From JACDER01 sp036394915 (GTDB lineage Bacteria; Actinomycetota; Thermoleophilia; Gaiellales; Gaiellaceae): 64,000 nucleotides of DNA. Positions 17,633-25,851 of the stretch are shown in pieces (position 1 is the first letter of the stretch; each line of letters begins with the position of its first letter). The stretch spans positions 1 to 64,000 of the forward strand of contig DASWEE010000061.1 in the NCBI GenBank assembly GCA_036394915.1. Direction: 5' to 3'. The translations under genes and the position numbers were made by a program. The notes under the pieces are model-generated. The model had not been told where the DNA came from, made no database searches, and worked only from the letters and a program-made list of their open reading frames with translations.

Positions 17633-18291
17633 GCGAGCACCGCCGTCTCGCCGATCTCCGCCTGGACGCCGAGCCGAGCCGCGGTCACGGCCGCGTGCAG
17701 CTTCGGAATGATTCCGCCCTCGAACTTCCCGGCGGCCAGCAGCCGGTCAGCCTCGTCGGCGGCCAGCGAGGGCACGATCCCGCCGCCACGGAGGACTCCG
17801 GGCACGTCCGTCACGAACAGCAGGCGCTCCGCGCCCAACCCGACGGCGAGCGCCGCAGCCGCCTCGTCGGCGTTCACGTTCAGCGGCCCGGCCGCAAGCG
17901 GCGCCACGACCGGAACGAGCCCCGCCGCGAGAGCTGCGACGACCGGGCTCGGCCGGACAGGGAGCGGAGTGCCCACGAGGCCGAGCTCGGGAACCGGCAC
18001 CGCCTCGAGTCCGATCTCGTCTCCCATCAGACCGAGGGCCCGCTCTCCGATCGCCGAACAGAGCTCCGCATTCACGGCCGCCAGGGACTCACGCACGACC
18101 TCGAGCGCCTCCGGAGTCGTGAAGCGCCGGCCGTCGACGAAGCGGATCTCGAGCCCGCGTCGCAGCATCTCCTCCGAGATCTGCGGGCCCGCGCCGTGCA
18201 CCACGCAGACCTCCTGGCCGGCGGCGAGCAGCTCGAGGATGTGGCTGGTCGCCGTGGTTGCGACCGCACCTCCGACCTTCAGCACGATCAT
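17629..18291 (-). CDS. argB: acetylglutamate kinase, short form
   Basis: A 220-residue amino acid kinase that phosphorylates N-acetylglutamate. Visible are the N-terminal IVLKVGGAV (phosphate-binding Lys and Gly-Gly), VVHGAGPQISEEM, FVDGRRFTTPEALEVV, PLNVNADEAAAALA and LLFVTDVPGVL. It is well below the 258 residues of E. coli NAGK: the chain starts at the first beta strand, without the N-terminal helix of arginine-sensitive hexamers, and the end is compressed to EIGETAVLA. I infer reduced or absent arginine feedback. It overlaps argJ upstream and argD downstream by 4 bp each. Confidence 0.93.
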   Translation of the reverse strand: MIVLKVGGAVATTATSHILELLAAGQEVCVVHGAGPQISEEMLRRGLEIRFVDGRRFTTPEALEVVRESLAAVNAELCSAIGERALGLMGDEIGLEAVPVPELGLVGTPLPVRPSPVVAALAAGLVPVVAPLAAGPLNVNADEAAAALAVGLGAERLLFVTDVPGVLRGGGIVPSLAADEADRLLAAGKFEGGIIPKLHAAVTAARLGVQAEIGETAVLA

Positions 18292-19442
18292 GTTCTGTAC
18301 TCCGCGTTGAGCCGCACGTAGTCGTAGGAGAGATCCGAGGCGAGATAGGAGGCGCGACCGTCGCCCAGAGCCAGGTCGAGCTCGATCCGGCAGACGGGCC
18401 CCTCGAGAGTCGGCTCACCGCCGACCGGAGATCCGGCCGTGAAGACCGGTGTTCCGTTGAAGGCCAGGGACGTGCGCTCCGGGTCGAGCCGCGCGAAGCC
18501 CCCGTTGTAGGGCGCCGACCCGGCGGCGGCGAGAACACGGCCCCAGTTCGCGTCGCGGCCGAACGCCGCAGTCTTGACGAGCGGCGAGGTCGCGATCCGG
18601 CGGGCGATCGCGCCGGCCTCTGCCTCGCTCGCGGCGCCGGCGACATCGATCTCGAGCAGGATCGTCGCCCCCTCTCCGTCCGAGACGACCTGCGCCGCGA
18701 GGTCGGCGCACACCTCGTTGAGCGCTTCCGAGAACGCGGCATCGTCACGTGTGGCGCCGCTCGCGCCGTTCGCGAGCAGAACGACGGCGTCGTTGGTCGA
18801 GCACTCGCCGTCGACCGAGATCCGGTTGAAGCTTGCGGCAACAGCCGGCCTGAGGAACTCGATCGCCTCGCCGGGCTCGAGCGGATAGTCGGTCGTGACG
18901 ACGGCGAGCATCGTCGCGAGACAGGGGTGGATCATTCCCGCCCCCTTCGCCATCCCTCCGACCGTGAACCCCCCACGCGAGATCGTCGCTTGCTTCGGGC
19001 CGCTGTCGGTCGTCAGGATCGCCCCCGCCGCGTCGCTCCCACCCTCGTCCGAGAGAGCCCCCGCGGCCAGCTCGAGGCCGGCGAGCACCTTCCCGAGGGG
19101 CAGCGACGCACCGATGACGCCCGTCGACAGGACGAGCACTTCTTCGGTGGAAAGCGCGAGCAGCTCGGCCGCGCGCGAGGCCGTCGCCTGGGCGTCCGCC
19201 TCGCCGCGCGCTCCGGTGGCGGCATTGGCGACACCCGAGTTGATCACGACAGCCTGCGGCTCTGCCTGCTCGAGCGCCGCCCGGGACACGAGGACGGGCG
19301 CCGCCTGGACGCGGTTAGCCGTGAACATCGCCCCGCCGACGGCAGGCTCGCTCGAGCGCACGAGCGCGAGGTCGGGAGCCGCGCGCCGGATGCCCGCGTG
19401 GACGCCGGACGCGACGAACCCTCGGGCAGAGGTAACGCTCAT
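18288..19442 (-). CDS. argJ: glutamate N-acetyltransferase / amino-acid acetyltransferase
   Basis: A 384-residue ArgJ that recycles the acetyl group from N-acetylornithine to glutamate and may also use acetyl-CoA. The self-cleavage region reads KGAGMIHPCLATMLAVVTTD, where the Thr of ATM is the nucleophile that splits the precursor into alpha and beta chains. The C-terminal SYDYVRLNAEYRT is typical. I chose ATG 19442, which overlaps the argC stop (ATGA) and begins MSVTSARGFVASGV; an upstream GTG would add 14 residues inside argC. With argJ present the cyclic acetyl pathway is used and argA is not needed. Confidence 0.95.
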   Translation of the reverse strand: MSVTSARGFVASGVHAGIRRAAPDLALVRSSEPAVGGAMFTANRVQAAPVLVSRAALEQAEPQAVVINSGVANAATGARGEADAQATASRAAELLALSTEEVLVLSTGVIGASLPLGKVLAGLELAAGALSDEGGSDAAGAILTTDSGPKQATISRGGFTVGGMAKGAGMIHPCLATMLAVVTTDYPLEPGEAIEFLRPAVAASFNRISVDGECSTNDAVVLLANGASGATRDDAAFSEALNEVCADLAAQVVSDGEGATILLEIDVAGAASEAEAGAIARRIATSPLVKTAAFGRDANWGRVLAAAGSAPYNGGFARLDPERTSLAFNGTPVFTAGSPVGGEPTLEGPVCRIELDLALGDGRASYLASDLSYDYVRLNAEYRT

Positions 19443-20431
19443 ACGAGCACGCCCTCGAGGCGCAGGCCGTCGGTCTCCGGCCACCCGAAGACGAGGTTGG
19501 CGTTCTGGATCGCCTGCCCCGCGGCTCCCTTGCCGAGATTGTCGAGTGCGCTGACGATCACCGTCCTCCCCGTCGTGGGGTCGTCGTAGACGGCGAGCTC
19601 GGCCATGTCCGTTCCCTGCAGCCGTCCGAGCTCGGGAGGAACGTCTTCGGGCAGCACCGTGACGACATGGCTGTCGGCGTAGTAGTCCTCGAGCAGCTCG
19701 CGCAGGTCGGGGCCGAGACCCCGGACGTAACAGGTGGCGATGAGACCACGGCGGACGGGCAGCAGGTGCGGGACGAAGCAGACCGGGAACCCGAGCGCCT
19801 GGCTGATCTCCGGAACGTGCTGATGGCGGCCGACGCGGTAGGGCGAGACGTTCTCGAGCACGAAGCCGGCATGGCTGCTCGCCTTCAGCTCGCGCCCGGC
19901 CCCGGAGACGCCGGACTTGGCATCGACCACCACGCCGTCCGGGTCGATTGCGTCGCGCACCGGCCAGAGCGCGAGCAGAGCTGCCGTCGCGTAGCAGCCC
20001 GGATTGGCAACGAGCCGGCCGGACGGCGGCGACACCTCGGGAAGCCCATAGCTCCAGTCGTCCAGGCGATCGGCCCGCGGGTGGGCAAAGCCGTACCAGT
20101 CCTCGTAGGAGGATTCCCCGTGAAGCCGATGGGCACCCGAGAGATCGACCACGACGGCGCCACGGGGCGGGTCGATCGCGGCAGCCTCCTCGTGCCCCAG
20201 GCAGAGGAAGAACACGTCTGCGCCTGCGGCGAGAGCGGCGGAGTTCCGGATGAAGCAGGGCGCGCGCTTGCCGCCGTTGCGGTTCAGACGCGGATCGAGC
20301 GCCGTCGCGTGCCGACCCGCCAGCGAGTCCGAGCCGAGCGCATGCAGGTCCAGCTGAGGATGCGCGAGGACGCGGTCAAGCGTCTCCTGGCCGGCATAGC
20401 CGGACGCGCCGATGATCGTCGCACGCAGCAC
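19439..20431 (-). CDS. argC: N-acetyl-gamma-glutamyl-phosphate reductase
   Basis: A 330-residue NADPH-dependent reductase, first gene of the arg operon. The N-terminal Rossmann motif is IIGASGYAGQE and the catalytic Cys is in LVANPGCYATAALLAL. Further blocks are DAKSGVSGAGRELK and PHLLPVRRGLIATCYV. It begins at GTG 20431, only 4 bp from the proximal ARG-box-like site, and a -10-like CATAAT lies 8 bp before the start, so the mRNA is probably leaderless. An ATG at 20435 is out of frame. Confidence 0.95.
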   Translation of the reverse strand: MLRATIIGASGYAGQETLDRVLAHPQLDLHALGSDSLAGRHATALDPRLNRNGGKRAPCFIRNSAALAAGADVFFLCLGHEEAAAIDPPRGAVVVDLSGAHRLHGESSYEDWYGFAHPRADRLDDWSYGLPEVSPPSGRLVANPGCYATAALLALWPVRDAIDPDGVVVDAKSGVSGAGRELKASSHAGFVLENVSPYRVGRHQHVPEISQALGFPVCFVPHLLPVRRGLIATCYVRGLGPDLRELLEDYYADSHVVTVLPEDVPPELGRLQGTDMAELAVYDDPTTGRTVIVSALDNLGKGAAGQAIQNANLVFGWPETDGLRLEGVLV

Positions 20432-20434
20432 TCA

Positions 20435-20467
20435 TGCTTATTATGCACAAAAACTGCGTGTTATGCC
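20435..20467 (-). promoter_or_regulatory. tandem ARG-box-like operator overlapping the argC promoter
   Basis: Two AT-rich imperfect palindromes stand out in GC-rich DNA: TGCATAATAAGCA (20435-20447, read on the minus strand) and GGCATAACACGCA (20455-20467). Their centres are 20 bp apart, about two helical turns, like paired ARG boxes bound by ArgR hexamers. The -10-like CATAAT lies inside the proximal box, so repressor binding would block transcription. The distal box covers the stop codon of the HNH gene. ArgR itself is encoded in this operon, giving autoregulation. Assignment is by pattern and position. Confidence 0.7.
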
Positions 20468-20982
20468 TAGGCGGCCGCGGCGCCGAACGCCGCCAGGTAC
20501 GGCTGCCAGCCGTCCGGGATGCGAGGCGCGGCCAGGCGGATGAAGAGCACCGGCGTCGGCGGCTTCGGCTGGTAGTGCAGCACCATCGCGACCTCTTCCG
20601 GCAGGCGATTTCCCTTCCGGAGGTTGCACGGCGCGCACGAGGTGACGACGTTCTCCCACACCGAGTCCCCTCCCCGGCTGCGCGGGACGACGTGGTCGAG
20701 CGTAAGTCGGCCGGCGGTCGTTCCGCAGTAGACACAGCGCCAGTTGTCGCGTGCGAAGAGCGCCCGGCGCGAGATCTTGCGCTGGATCGCCCTCGGGACG
20801 CGCACGTAGGTGACGAGCCGGATCACGTGCGGCCAGGGAAAGGTGTCGCTCGCCGAGTGGAGCGGCCGGTCCAGCTGCTCCAGCACCTCGGCCTTGCCTT
20901 TGAAGACGAGCACGTGCGCACGCCGGACCGTGGTGACGTTCAACGGCTCGTAGCTCGCATTCAGGACGAGAACCTGCTGCAC
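20467..20982 (-). CDS. HNH endonuclease domain protein
   Basis: A 171-residue protein of the actinobacterial HNH family that begins QQVLVLNASYEPLNV. The HNH core includes CVYCG, LTLDHVVPRSRGG, ENVVTSC and CNLRKGN; the two CxxC pairs likely bind zinc and the D-H pair is catalytic. Members are common and mostly stand-alone, with unproven cellular roles. I chose GTG 20982, which lies just behind a -10-like TAGATT; a TTG at 21000 would add six residues. It is transcribed towards argC and its stop overlaps the distal ARG-like box, so read-through into the arg operon is possible. Confidence 0.88.
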   Translation of the reverse strand: MQQVLVLNASYEPLNVTTVRRAHVLVFKGKAEVLEQLDRPLHSASDTFPWPHVIRLVTYVRVPRAIQRKISRRALFARDNWRCVYCGTTAGRLTLDHVVPRSRGGDSVWENVVTSCAPCNLRKGNRLPEEVAMVLHYQPKPPTPVLFIRLAAPRIPDGWQPYLAAFGAAAA

Positions 20983-21033
20983 GATGGGAAAATCTAGCAA
21001 CGTGACTTCACGGTGCGGCGCGTCCGGTAGTGC

Positions 21034-21162
21034 TCCTGGGGCGCCGCTGGCGGTGCGGGGCCGGAGGTCACAGTATGAGTAATACGGGGCCGGAGAGCAC
21101 CGTGCCGCCAGCGGCGTCAGGCGGACTCTCCCGGCCGGCTTCGCCGGCCGGGAGAGTCCGCC
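21034..21162. repeat. intergenic palindromic repeat (family B)
   Basis: CGCCGCTGGCGG (21042-21053) can pair with CCGCCAGCGGCG (21105-21116). Next to it GGCGGACTCTCCCGGCCGG (21120-21138) pairs perfectly over 19 bp with 21144-21162 around CTTCG. Bases 21034-21090 match, in inverted orientation, 41070-41125 upstream of dcd (shared CCTGGGGCGCCGCTG, GGTGCGGGGCCGGAGG, ACAGTAT and AATACGG). The hairpins lack T-tracts, so termination is not evident. This looks like a dispersed REP-type element. Confidence 0.7.
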
Positions 21163-21173
21163 GGCCAGGGGTG

Positions 21174-21656
21174 CTAACGGGCCATCGCGCGTTCGACGGC
21201 CTCCATCTCCTCAGGAGACAGCGCGACGGACGCGCGACCCCGCTCGAGCTCCTTCATGTAGATCCGCGCATAGTCGCGGCCCTGGATCGCGCTGACGACG
21301 ATCCCGGAGCGGCCGCTGTCGAGCAGCGCGACCGACGCCGACTGGTGCCCGCCCGTGTCCTTGTACGCGTCGTAGCGGACGATCGAGCTCTTCGCGATCG
21401 AGCCGTCGATCCGCTGGTCGAGGCGGGTGAGCCCGGCCGCGACCTCGTCGACGGCGCGGTGGAGATCGTCGATCCGGGCCTGTAGCGAGACGGCGAAGTC
21501 GACGAGATCCGCCTTTCCTCCCCCGAGCAGAACGTTCTGGGCCGTGCGGACACGACGCAACCGCAGCCACGAGAGCACGGCCAGGAGCAGTCCGATGCCT
21601 CCCGCGCAGCTTGCCCCGATCGCGATCCAGGCCGCCGTCGAGCTCGAGACGCTCAT
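21174..21656 (-). CDS. DUF4446 family protein
   Basis: A 160-residue protein with one N-terminal membrane segment (about residues 8-30), a short linker with likely coiled-coil (DFAVSLQARIDDLHRAVDEV) and the DUF4446 core SSIVRYDAYKDTGGHQSASVALLDSGRSGIVVSAIQGRDYARIYMKEL (given in parts: VRYDAYKDTGGHQS, IQGRDYARIYMKEL). The function is unknown; the family occurs in Firmicutes and Actinobacteria. Its start overlaps the stop of the upstream CARDB-like gene by one base (TGATG), so the two are co-translated. Confidence 0.87.
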   Translation of the reverse strand: MSVSSSTAAWIAIGASCAGGIGLLLAVLSWLRLRRVRTAQNVLLGGGKADLVDFAVSLQARIDDLHRAVDEVAAGLTRLDQRIDGSIAKSSIVRYDAYKDTGGHQSASVALLDSGRSGIVVSAIQGRDYARIYMKELERGRASVALSPEEMEAVERAMAR

Positions 21657-22792
21657 CAGGTGCCGCTCAGGGAGAAGATCACCGGATACTCGGCGGTGTT
21701 ATTCGTCTTGTTCTCCTCCTCGGGGACCGGCTTGACGTCGACAGTCACCGTCGTCTTCTCGAACGGCGGCGAGCCCAGGTCTCGGAAGACGACCGTCTTC
21801 GTCTCGGTCGCGTTGATCAGGTCGATGGTCTCCGTCTTCCTGATTGGGTTCGGGCTCCTCAGGATCGTGAGATCGACCTCGACCGACACCTCCTGAGACT
21901 CGCCCGTGTCCTTGACGGCAACCTCGAAAGCGAGATTCGGGACGACGGTGATCTTCGTCTCGGTGTCCGTAGAAAGCTCGGTCCCGGACGGAAGAGCCTT
22001 GACGGACTCGATCCCGGTTCCGTGAATCCCGCCGGACGTGCCACCTTGCGCCGCTCCCTGGAGGCGCTCCCAGATCGGCTTCATCCCCGACGAGCTGGCG
22101 AGATCGGGAGCGGGCAGGAAGGTGGAGTCCGGAACCGCGACGCCGGAGATCCCCTCGCTCTTCAAAACCTGGGTCGTCGGCGTCTTGAACAGGTCGTCCC
22201 AGATGACGTCGCTCGAGGCCAGCCGTTGGGCCTGGCCCGCGAGCAAGGTCGCCGCCTCGTCGGCGCTCTGGAAGTCGAAGGTCTCGCGGAAGGCGTTCTC
22301 GAGCCCACGCAGGCCGCTGACGCGGAACTGAAGCGCCTCGACGACCGCGCGCTGCTCGTCGCGAAGCTGGCCCGGTGGACTGATCCCCTGCGCGGTCGCG
22401 ACAACCTGCTGCTCGCGCTGGGACAGGCCGTTCAAGCGGGACTCGAGATCGCTCTCCTTGATCCCCGGCGTCGTCAGCAGCGTGGCGAACTCCTTCCCCA
22501 CGCTGTCGGAGGCCGAAGCCACCTCGGAGACCTTCTTCACGTAGGACTCGAACGAGCTGTGCTTGCTGGAGCCCTGGCAGCTTTGAATCCAGAAGACGAG
22601 CAGGACGATGATCAGGATCGCAACGGCGATCAGTCCGACGAGCCGAAGCAGCGGTGTAACCCCCGCGGGAGGGCGAGACGGCGGCCGCATCGGTGGGCGA
22701 GGGACGCGCCGGAACCGCTGGGTCGAGGCGGCCTCCTCGGTAGCGGGCTCTTCGAAGAACTCAAAATCGAGATCGTCGTCGCGTTCAGTCAT
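21656..22792 (-). CDS. membrane-anchored protein with CARDB-like C-terminal domain
   Basis: A 378-residue protein. Residues 1-45 are acidic then Pro/Arg-rich and cytoplasmic; one transmembrane segment follows (about 47-70, LVGLIAVAILIIVLLVFWI). The external part has a helical middle (about 75-240, many Gln/Glu/Ala) and a beta-rich end with the CARDB-like pattern FEVAVKDTGESQEV ... EENKTNN. CARDB domains are adhesion-like folds. I chose ATG 22792 (MTERDDDLDF). It is transcribed divergently from a membrane kinase gene 91 bp away, suggesting a link to the kinase, for example as a substrate or sensor partner; that is inference. Confidence 0.75.
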   Translation of the reverse strand: MTERDDDLDFEFFEEPATEEAASTQRFRRVPRPPMRPPSRPPAGVTPLLRLVGLIAVAILIIVLLVFWIQSCQGSSKHSSFESYVKKVSEVASASDSVGKEFATLLTTPGIKESDLESRLNGLSQREQQVVATAQGISPPGQLRDEQRAVVEALQFRVSGLRGLENAFRETFDFQSADEAATLLAGQAQRLASSDVIWDDLFKTPTTQVLKSEGISGVAVPDSTFLPAPDLASSSGMKPIWERLQGAAQGGTSGGIHGTGIESVKALPSGTELSTDTETKITVVPNLAFEVAVKDTGESQEVSVEVDLTILRSPNPIRKTETIDLINATETKTVVFRDLGSPPFEKTTVTVDVKPVPEEENKTNNTAEYPVIFSLSGT

Positions 22793-22883
22793 CGCTTCGA
22801 GCCCGTCACGGGCGGGCTCACCATACCGCTTTGTCCGGCCGGTAAAGGAGTATGAGCGCCTGTAGCCAACCCCATGAGGACGG

Positions 22884-24542
22884 ATGGAACGGGCCACCGC
22901 CGCACTCTCCTCCAACGAGCTCGTCCTCGGCCGGTACCGGCCGTTGAAGCCACTCGGCAGCGGAAGCTCCGGGTCGGTATGGCTCGCGCGCGACGAGCGG
23001 ACGGGGCTCGACGTCGCCCTCAAGATCGTCCAACGGGAAGGGAAGGCCGGCGACCGGGCCGAGCGCGAGGCTGGCGCCGCGGCACGCCTGCGGCACCCGC
23101 GCTGCCAGCGGATCTACGAGCACGCTGGCGACGGACGCCATGTCTACATCGCCTACGAATACGTTCCCGGCTCCACCCTCCGTGAGGCGAATCGGGCCGG
23201 AAAGCTCTCGGACGGGGAATCGGTCGAGGCCGCCGCCCAGGTGCTCGAAGGGCTGGCCCACGCTCACGGACGTGGGATCGTGCACCGGGACGTGAAGCCT
23301 GCCAACGTCCTGCTCGCCGACGGGCCCGAGGTGTCGGTGCGGCTGCTCGACTTCGGTCTCGCCCGCTTCGCGCAAGCCGACACGCTGACCGCCGTCGGCG
23401 ACGTGCCGGGCACGCTCGCGTACATCTCGCCCGAGCGGCTCCGCGGAGAGGCGGCGTCTCCCGCGAGTGACGTCTGGTCGGTCGGCGTGATGCTGTGGGA
23501 GCTGCTGGCGGGACGCCACCCGTTCTGGGCCCCCTCGCTGCTCGCGACCTCGAAGAAGATCGAGTCCGGTGCGCCGCCGCTGCAGAAGGCGCGGCCCGAC
23601 CTGCCTCGGGCGCTCGTCGTCGCCGTCGAACGCGCGCTCGACCCGGATCCGATCCGGCGTCCGCCCGCCGGGGAGCTGGCGAAGCGACTGCGGCTGGCAA
23701 GGAAGGCCGCTCCGGTTCCCGCGGCGCGCGCTCTCCGGCCGGCGAAATCACCCGTGAGCCCGGTCGCGCGGGTCCTCCCCGCCCTGCTAGCGGCCGTCTT
23801 CGCCGGCTGGACGGCCTCGACGCTCCCGTTCTATCCGAGCACCTGGCCGGTCGGGCTCGCGCTGCTCGCTGCCGTGCTCACGGCCTTCAGCGCCCGGGGC
23901 GGGCTTGCGTTCGCGCTGTTCGTGCCGGTGTTCCCGCTCGGCAACATCTCGATGGGGCTGGCCCTTCTGTACGGGGGCCTTGCAGCCCTGTGGTTCATTC
24001 TGCACATCCGGGATCCCCGGGCGGGGTTTGCCTTCGCCCTCGGTCCGCTTCTTGCCCCGATCGCCGCCCTCGGATTGCTCCCGCTCGCCCTTCAGCCCGT
24101 TCGCAACGGCTTCCGCCGGGCCCTCCAGGCCGTGGCCGCGGTGCTGATGGCTGGAATCGTGGCTGGGCTCCAGCACGTTGCTCTGCCCTTCGCGGCCGGC
24201 AGGGCCGGCTCGCTCGGGCTCGACGGCGACCGCAGTCCGGTCCATGCAGCCTCGGTGCTTGGCCACGCCCTGTTCGCCCATCCGACCTTGGCACTCGAAG
24301 CCCTCGTGCTTGCGGCCGCGGCAGCGCTGCTCCCGTTTGCGCGTGGGCGCGGCCTGTGGGGGATCGCCGTCTTCGGCGCCGGCCTGATCGCCGCCTCCGT
24401 GCTCGCGGCGCCCCACGCTGATCCGATCCCGCCTGTGGTGACCGCCTGGGCGACTTGCATCGCTCTCGTCGTGTGGGAGCGACGGAGGCTCCTGTTCCCG
24501 CGCGCACGCCCGCATTCTCCGCGGCTCGAGACACTAGACTGA
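22884..24542 (+). CDS. Ser/Thr protein kinase with polytopic membrane domain
   Basis: A 552-residue protein. Residues about 14-275 form an STPK domain: Gly-rich loop LGSGSSGSVWLA, the Lys in DVALKIV, catalytic HRDVKPANVLL, DFGLARF and SPERLRGEAASPASDVWSVGVML. After a basic linker the last 260 residues hold roughly 9-10 hydrophobic segments instead of the usual single segment plus sensor. It likely phosphorylates partners, such as the FHA proteins encoded downstream, in response to membrane signals. The start ATG lies behind the divergent promoter region shared with the CARDB-like gene. It is the first gene of the cell-envelope regulatory operon. Confidence 0.9.
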   Translation: MERATAALSSNELVLGRYRPLKPLGSGSSGSVWLARDERTGLDVALKIVQREGKAGDRAEREAGAAARLRHPRCQRIYEHAGDGRHVYIAYEYVPGSTLREANRAGKLSDGESVEAAAQVLEGLAHAHGRGIVHRDVKPANVLLADGPEVSVRLLDFGLARFAQADTLTAVGDVPGTLAYISPERLRGEAASPASDVWSVGVMLWELLAGRHPFWAPSLLATSKKIESGAPPLQKARPDLPRALVVAVERALDPDPIRRPPAGELAKRLRLARKAAPVPAARALRPAKSPVSPVARVLPALLAAVFAGWTASTLPFYPSTWPVGLALLAAVLTAFSARGGLAFALFVPVFPLGNISMGLALLYGGLAALWFILHIRDPRAGFAFALGPLLAPIAALGLLPLALQPVRNGFRRALQAVAAVLMAGIVAGLQHVALPFAAGRAGSLGLDGDRSPVHAASVLGHALFAHPTLALEALVLAAAAALLPFARGRGLWGIAVFGAGLIAASVLAAPHADPIPPVVTAWATCIALVVWERRRLLFPRARPHSPRLETLD

Positions 24543-24577
24543 CAACTCGCGGAGCCCTAGCTCCGGGGGCCAGGCCA

Positions 24578-25357
24578 GTGACCGTTCTGCGTGCAATCGA
24601 GCAAAAGATCGAAGGCCTGTTCGAAGGGGTCTTCGGCCGCGCCTTCCGCGCCCACGTCCAGCCGGTCGAGATGGCGCGCAAGCTGGCGAAGGAGATGGAC
24701 GACCACCGCACGGTCTCGGTCTCTCGCGTCTACGTCCCGAACGAATACACCGTCTACCTCTCGCCTTCGGACCGCGAGCAGTTCGAGGGCTACGAGGAAT
24801 CGCTGCTGGGGGAGCTCCAGGACTACCTCGGACAGCACGCGCGCCGCGAGGAATACGAGCTGCTCTCCTCGCCGACTGTGCTGATGGAGACCGACGCCGA
24901 CCTCGCCCTCGGGGAGTTCGGGATCGCAACCCGGATGGTGCAGCGCGAGGACCGGAAGACGGCGCCCGGCGCGCCGCCTTCGCAGCCCAAGCCGGGGGAA
25001 ACGATGATCTACAAACCGGAGCCGGAACCGGTCGCCGAGCCGATTGCACCCCCGGTTCCCGAGCCGGTGCAGCAGCCCGACGCCCTGCTGCGGGTCGGCG
25101 CCGCCGAGTACACGTTCGAGAGCGGGCGCCTGGCGATCGGCCGGTCGAGGGACTGCGACATCCGCGTCACCGACCCGAACGTGTCGCGCCGTCACGCCGA
25201 GGTGCGGCAAGAGGGCTCGTCCTACTTTGTCGTCGATCTCGACTCGACGAACGGCACCGAAGTCAACGGGCGGCGGGTGAGGCGGGCGAAGCTGGAGGAC
25301 GGCGACACGATCGTCCTCGGGGCGACCGAGCTCGTCTTCGAACGCACAGCCGCGTGA
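24578..25357 (+). CDS. fhaA: FHA domain protein FhaA (DUF3662 + FHA)
   Basis: A 259-residue protein. The N-terminal DUF3662 domain (about 5-120) contains IEGLFEGVFGRAFRAHVQPVEMARKLAKEM, quoted here in shorter blocks: FGRAFRAHVQPVE and SRVYVPNEYTVYLSP. A Pro/Glu-rich linker follows, then the FHA domain with LAIGRSRDCDIRVTD, SRRHAEVR and DLDSTNGTEVNG, which binds phosphothreonine. In mycobacteria FhaA links PknB signalling to peptidoglycan synthesis. I chose GTG 24578 because homology begins there; the frame upstream overlaps the kinase gene. The end overlaps fhaB by 4 bp (GTGA). Confidence 0.92.
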   Translation: MTVLRAIEQKIEGLFEGVFGRAFRAHVQPVEMARKLAKEMDDHRTVSVSRVYVPNEYTVYLSPSDREQFEGYEESLLGELQDYLGQHARREEYELLSSPTVLMETDADLALGEFGIATRMVQREDRKTAPGAPPSQPKPGETMIYKPEPEPVAEPIAPPVPEPVQQPDALLRVGAAEYTFESGRLAIGRSRDCDIRVTDPNVSRRHAEVRQEGSSYFVVDLDSTNGTEVNGRRVRRAKLEDGDTIVLGATELVFERTAA

Positions 25358-25851
25358 TCGCAGCCGGCTCGGTCCAGATCGAAGAAGTTCTGCTTGCCCT
25401 CAAGATCGCGTTCCTCGTCCTGCTCTACCTCTTCATCTGGCGCATCGTCCGGACGGCGGGCAAGGAGGTCCAGGCGCCCCAGGCCGTTCCCGAGGACAGC
25501 ATGCTGCTCACCCCCGAGCAGGCGCGGGAGCTGCGGATGGAGGCGGCGAAGAAGATCGGACGGCTGGTCGTCGTCAAGAGCCCCGCGCTCGACGAGAACA
25601 GCGAGCTCCCGCTCGACTCGGTCGCGCTCACGATCGGAAGGGACGGGCACAACGACATCCCGCTTCCGGGCGACAAGTTCGCCTCGTCGAGCCACGCACG
25701 CTTCGAGCCGCGCAAGGACGGCGTTTGGCTCGAAGATGTCGGTTCCACCAACGGCACCTACCTGAACGGAGTCAAGCTGAAGCGACCGCGACGCCTCGAT
25801 CCCGGAGATGTGATCAAAATCGGTGAAACCGATTTCAGGTTCGAGCGATGA
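25354..25851 (+). CDS. fhaB: FHA domain protein FhaB
   Basis: A 165-residue protein with an N-terminal membrane helix (about 10-32, VLLALKIAFLVLLYLFIW) and a C-terminal FHA domain: LTIGRDGHNDIPLPG, SSSHARFEPRKDG and VGSTNGTYLNG. It binds phosphothreonine peptides and in mycobacteria is a substrate of PknA/PknB (FipA/FhaB) acting in cell division. It starts at GTG overlapping the fhaA stop and ends overlapping the phosphatase start (ATGA). Order and size match the conserved actinobacterial operon. Confidence 0.92.
   Translation: MIAAGSVQIEEVLLALKIAFLVLLYLFIWRIVRTAGKEVQAPQAVPEDSMLLTPEQARELRMEAAKKIGRLVVVKSPALDENSELPLDSVALTIGRDGHNDIPLPGDKFASSSHARFEPRKDGVWLEDVGSTNGTYLNGVKLKRPRRLDPGDVIKIGETDFRFER

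Noticed and set aside
20467..20982. HNH gene as a homing endonuclease invading the arg operon
   Set aside because: It has the stand-alone actinobacterial HNH family layout, with no intron or intein features, and it does not interrupt a gene.
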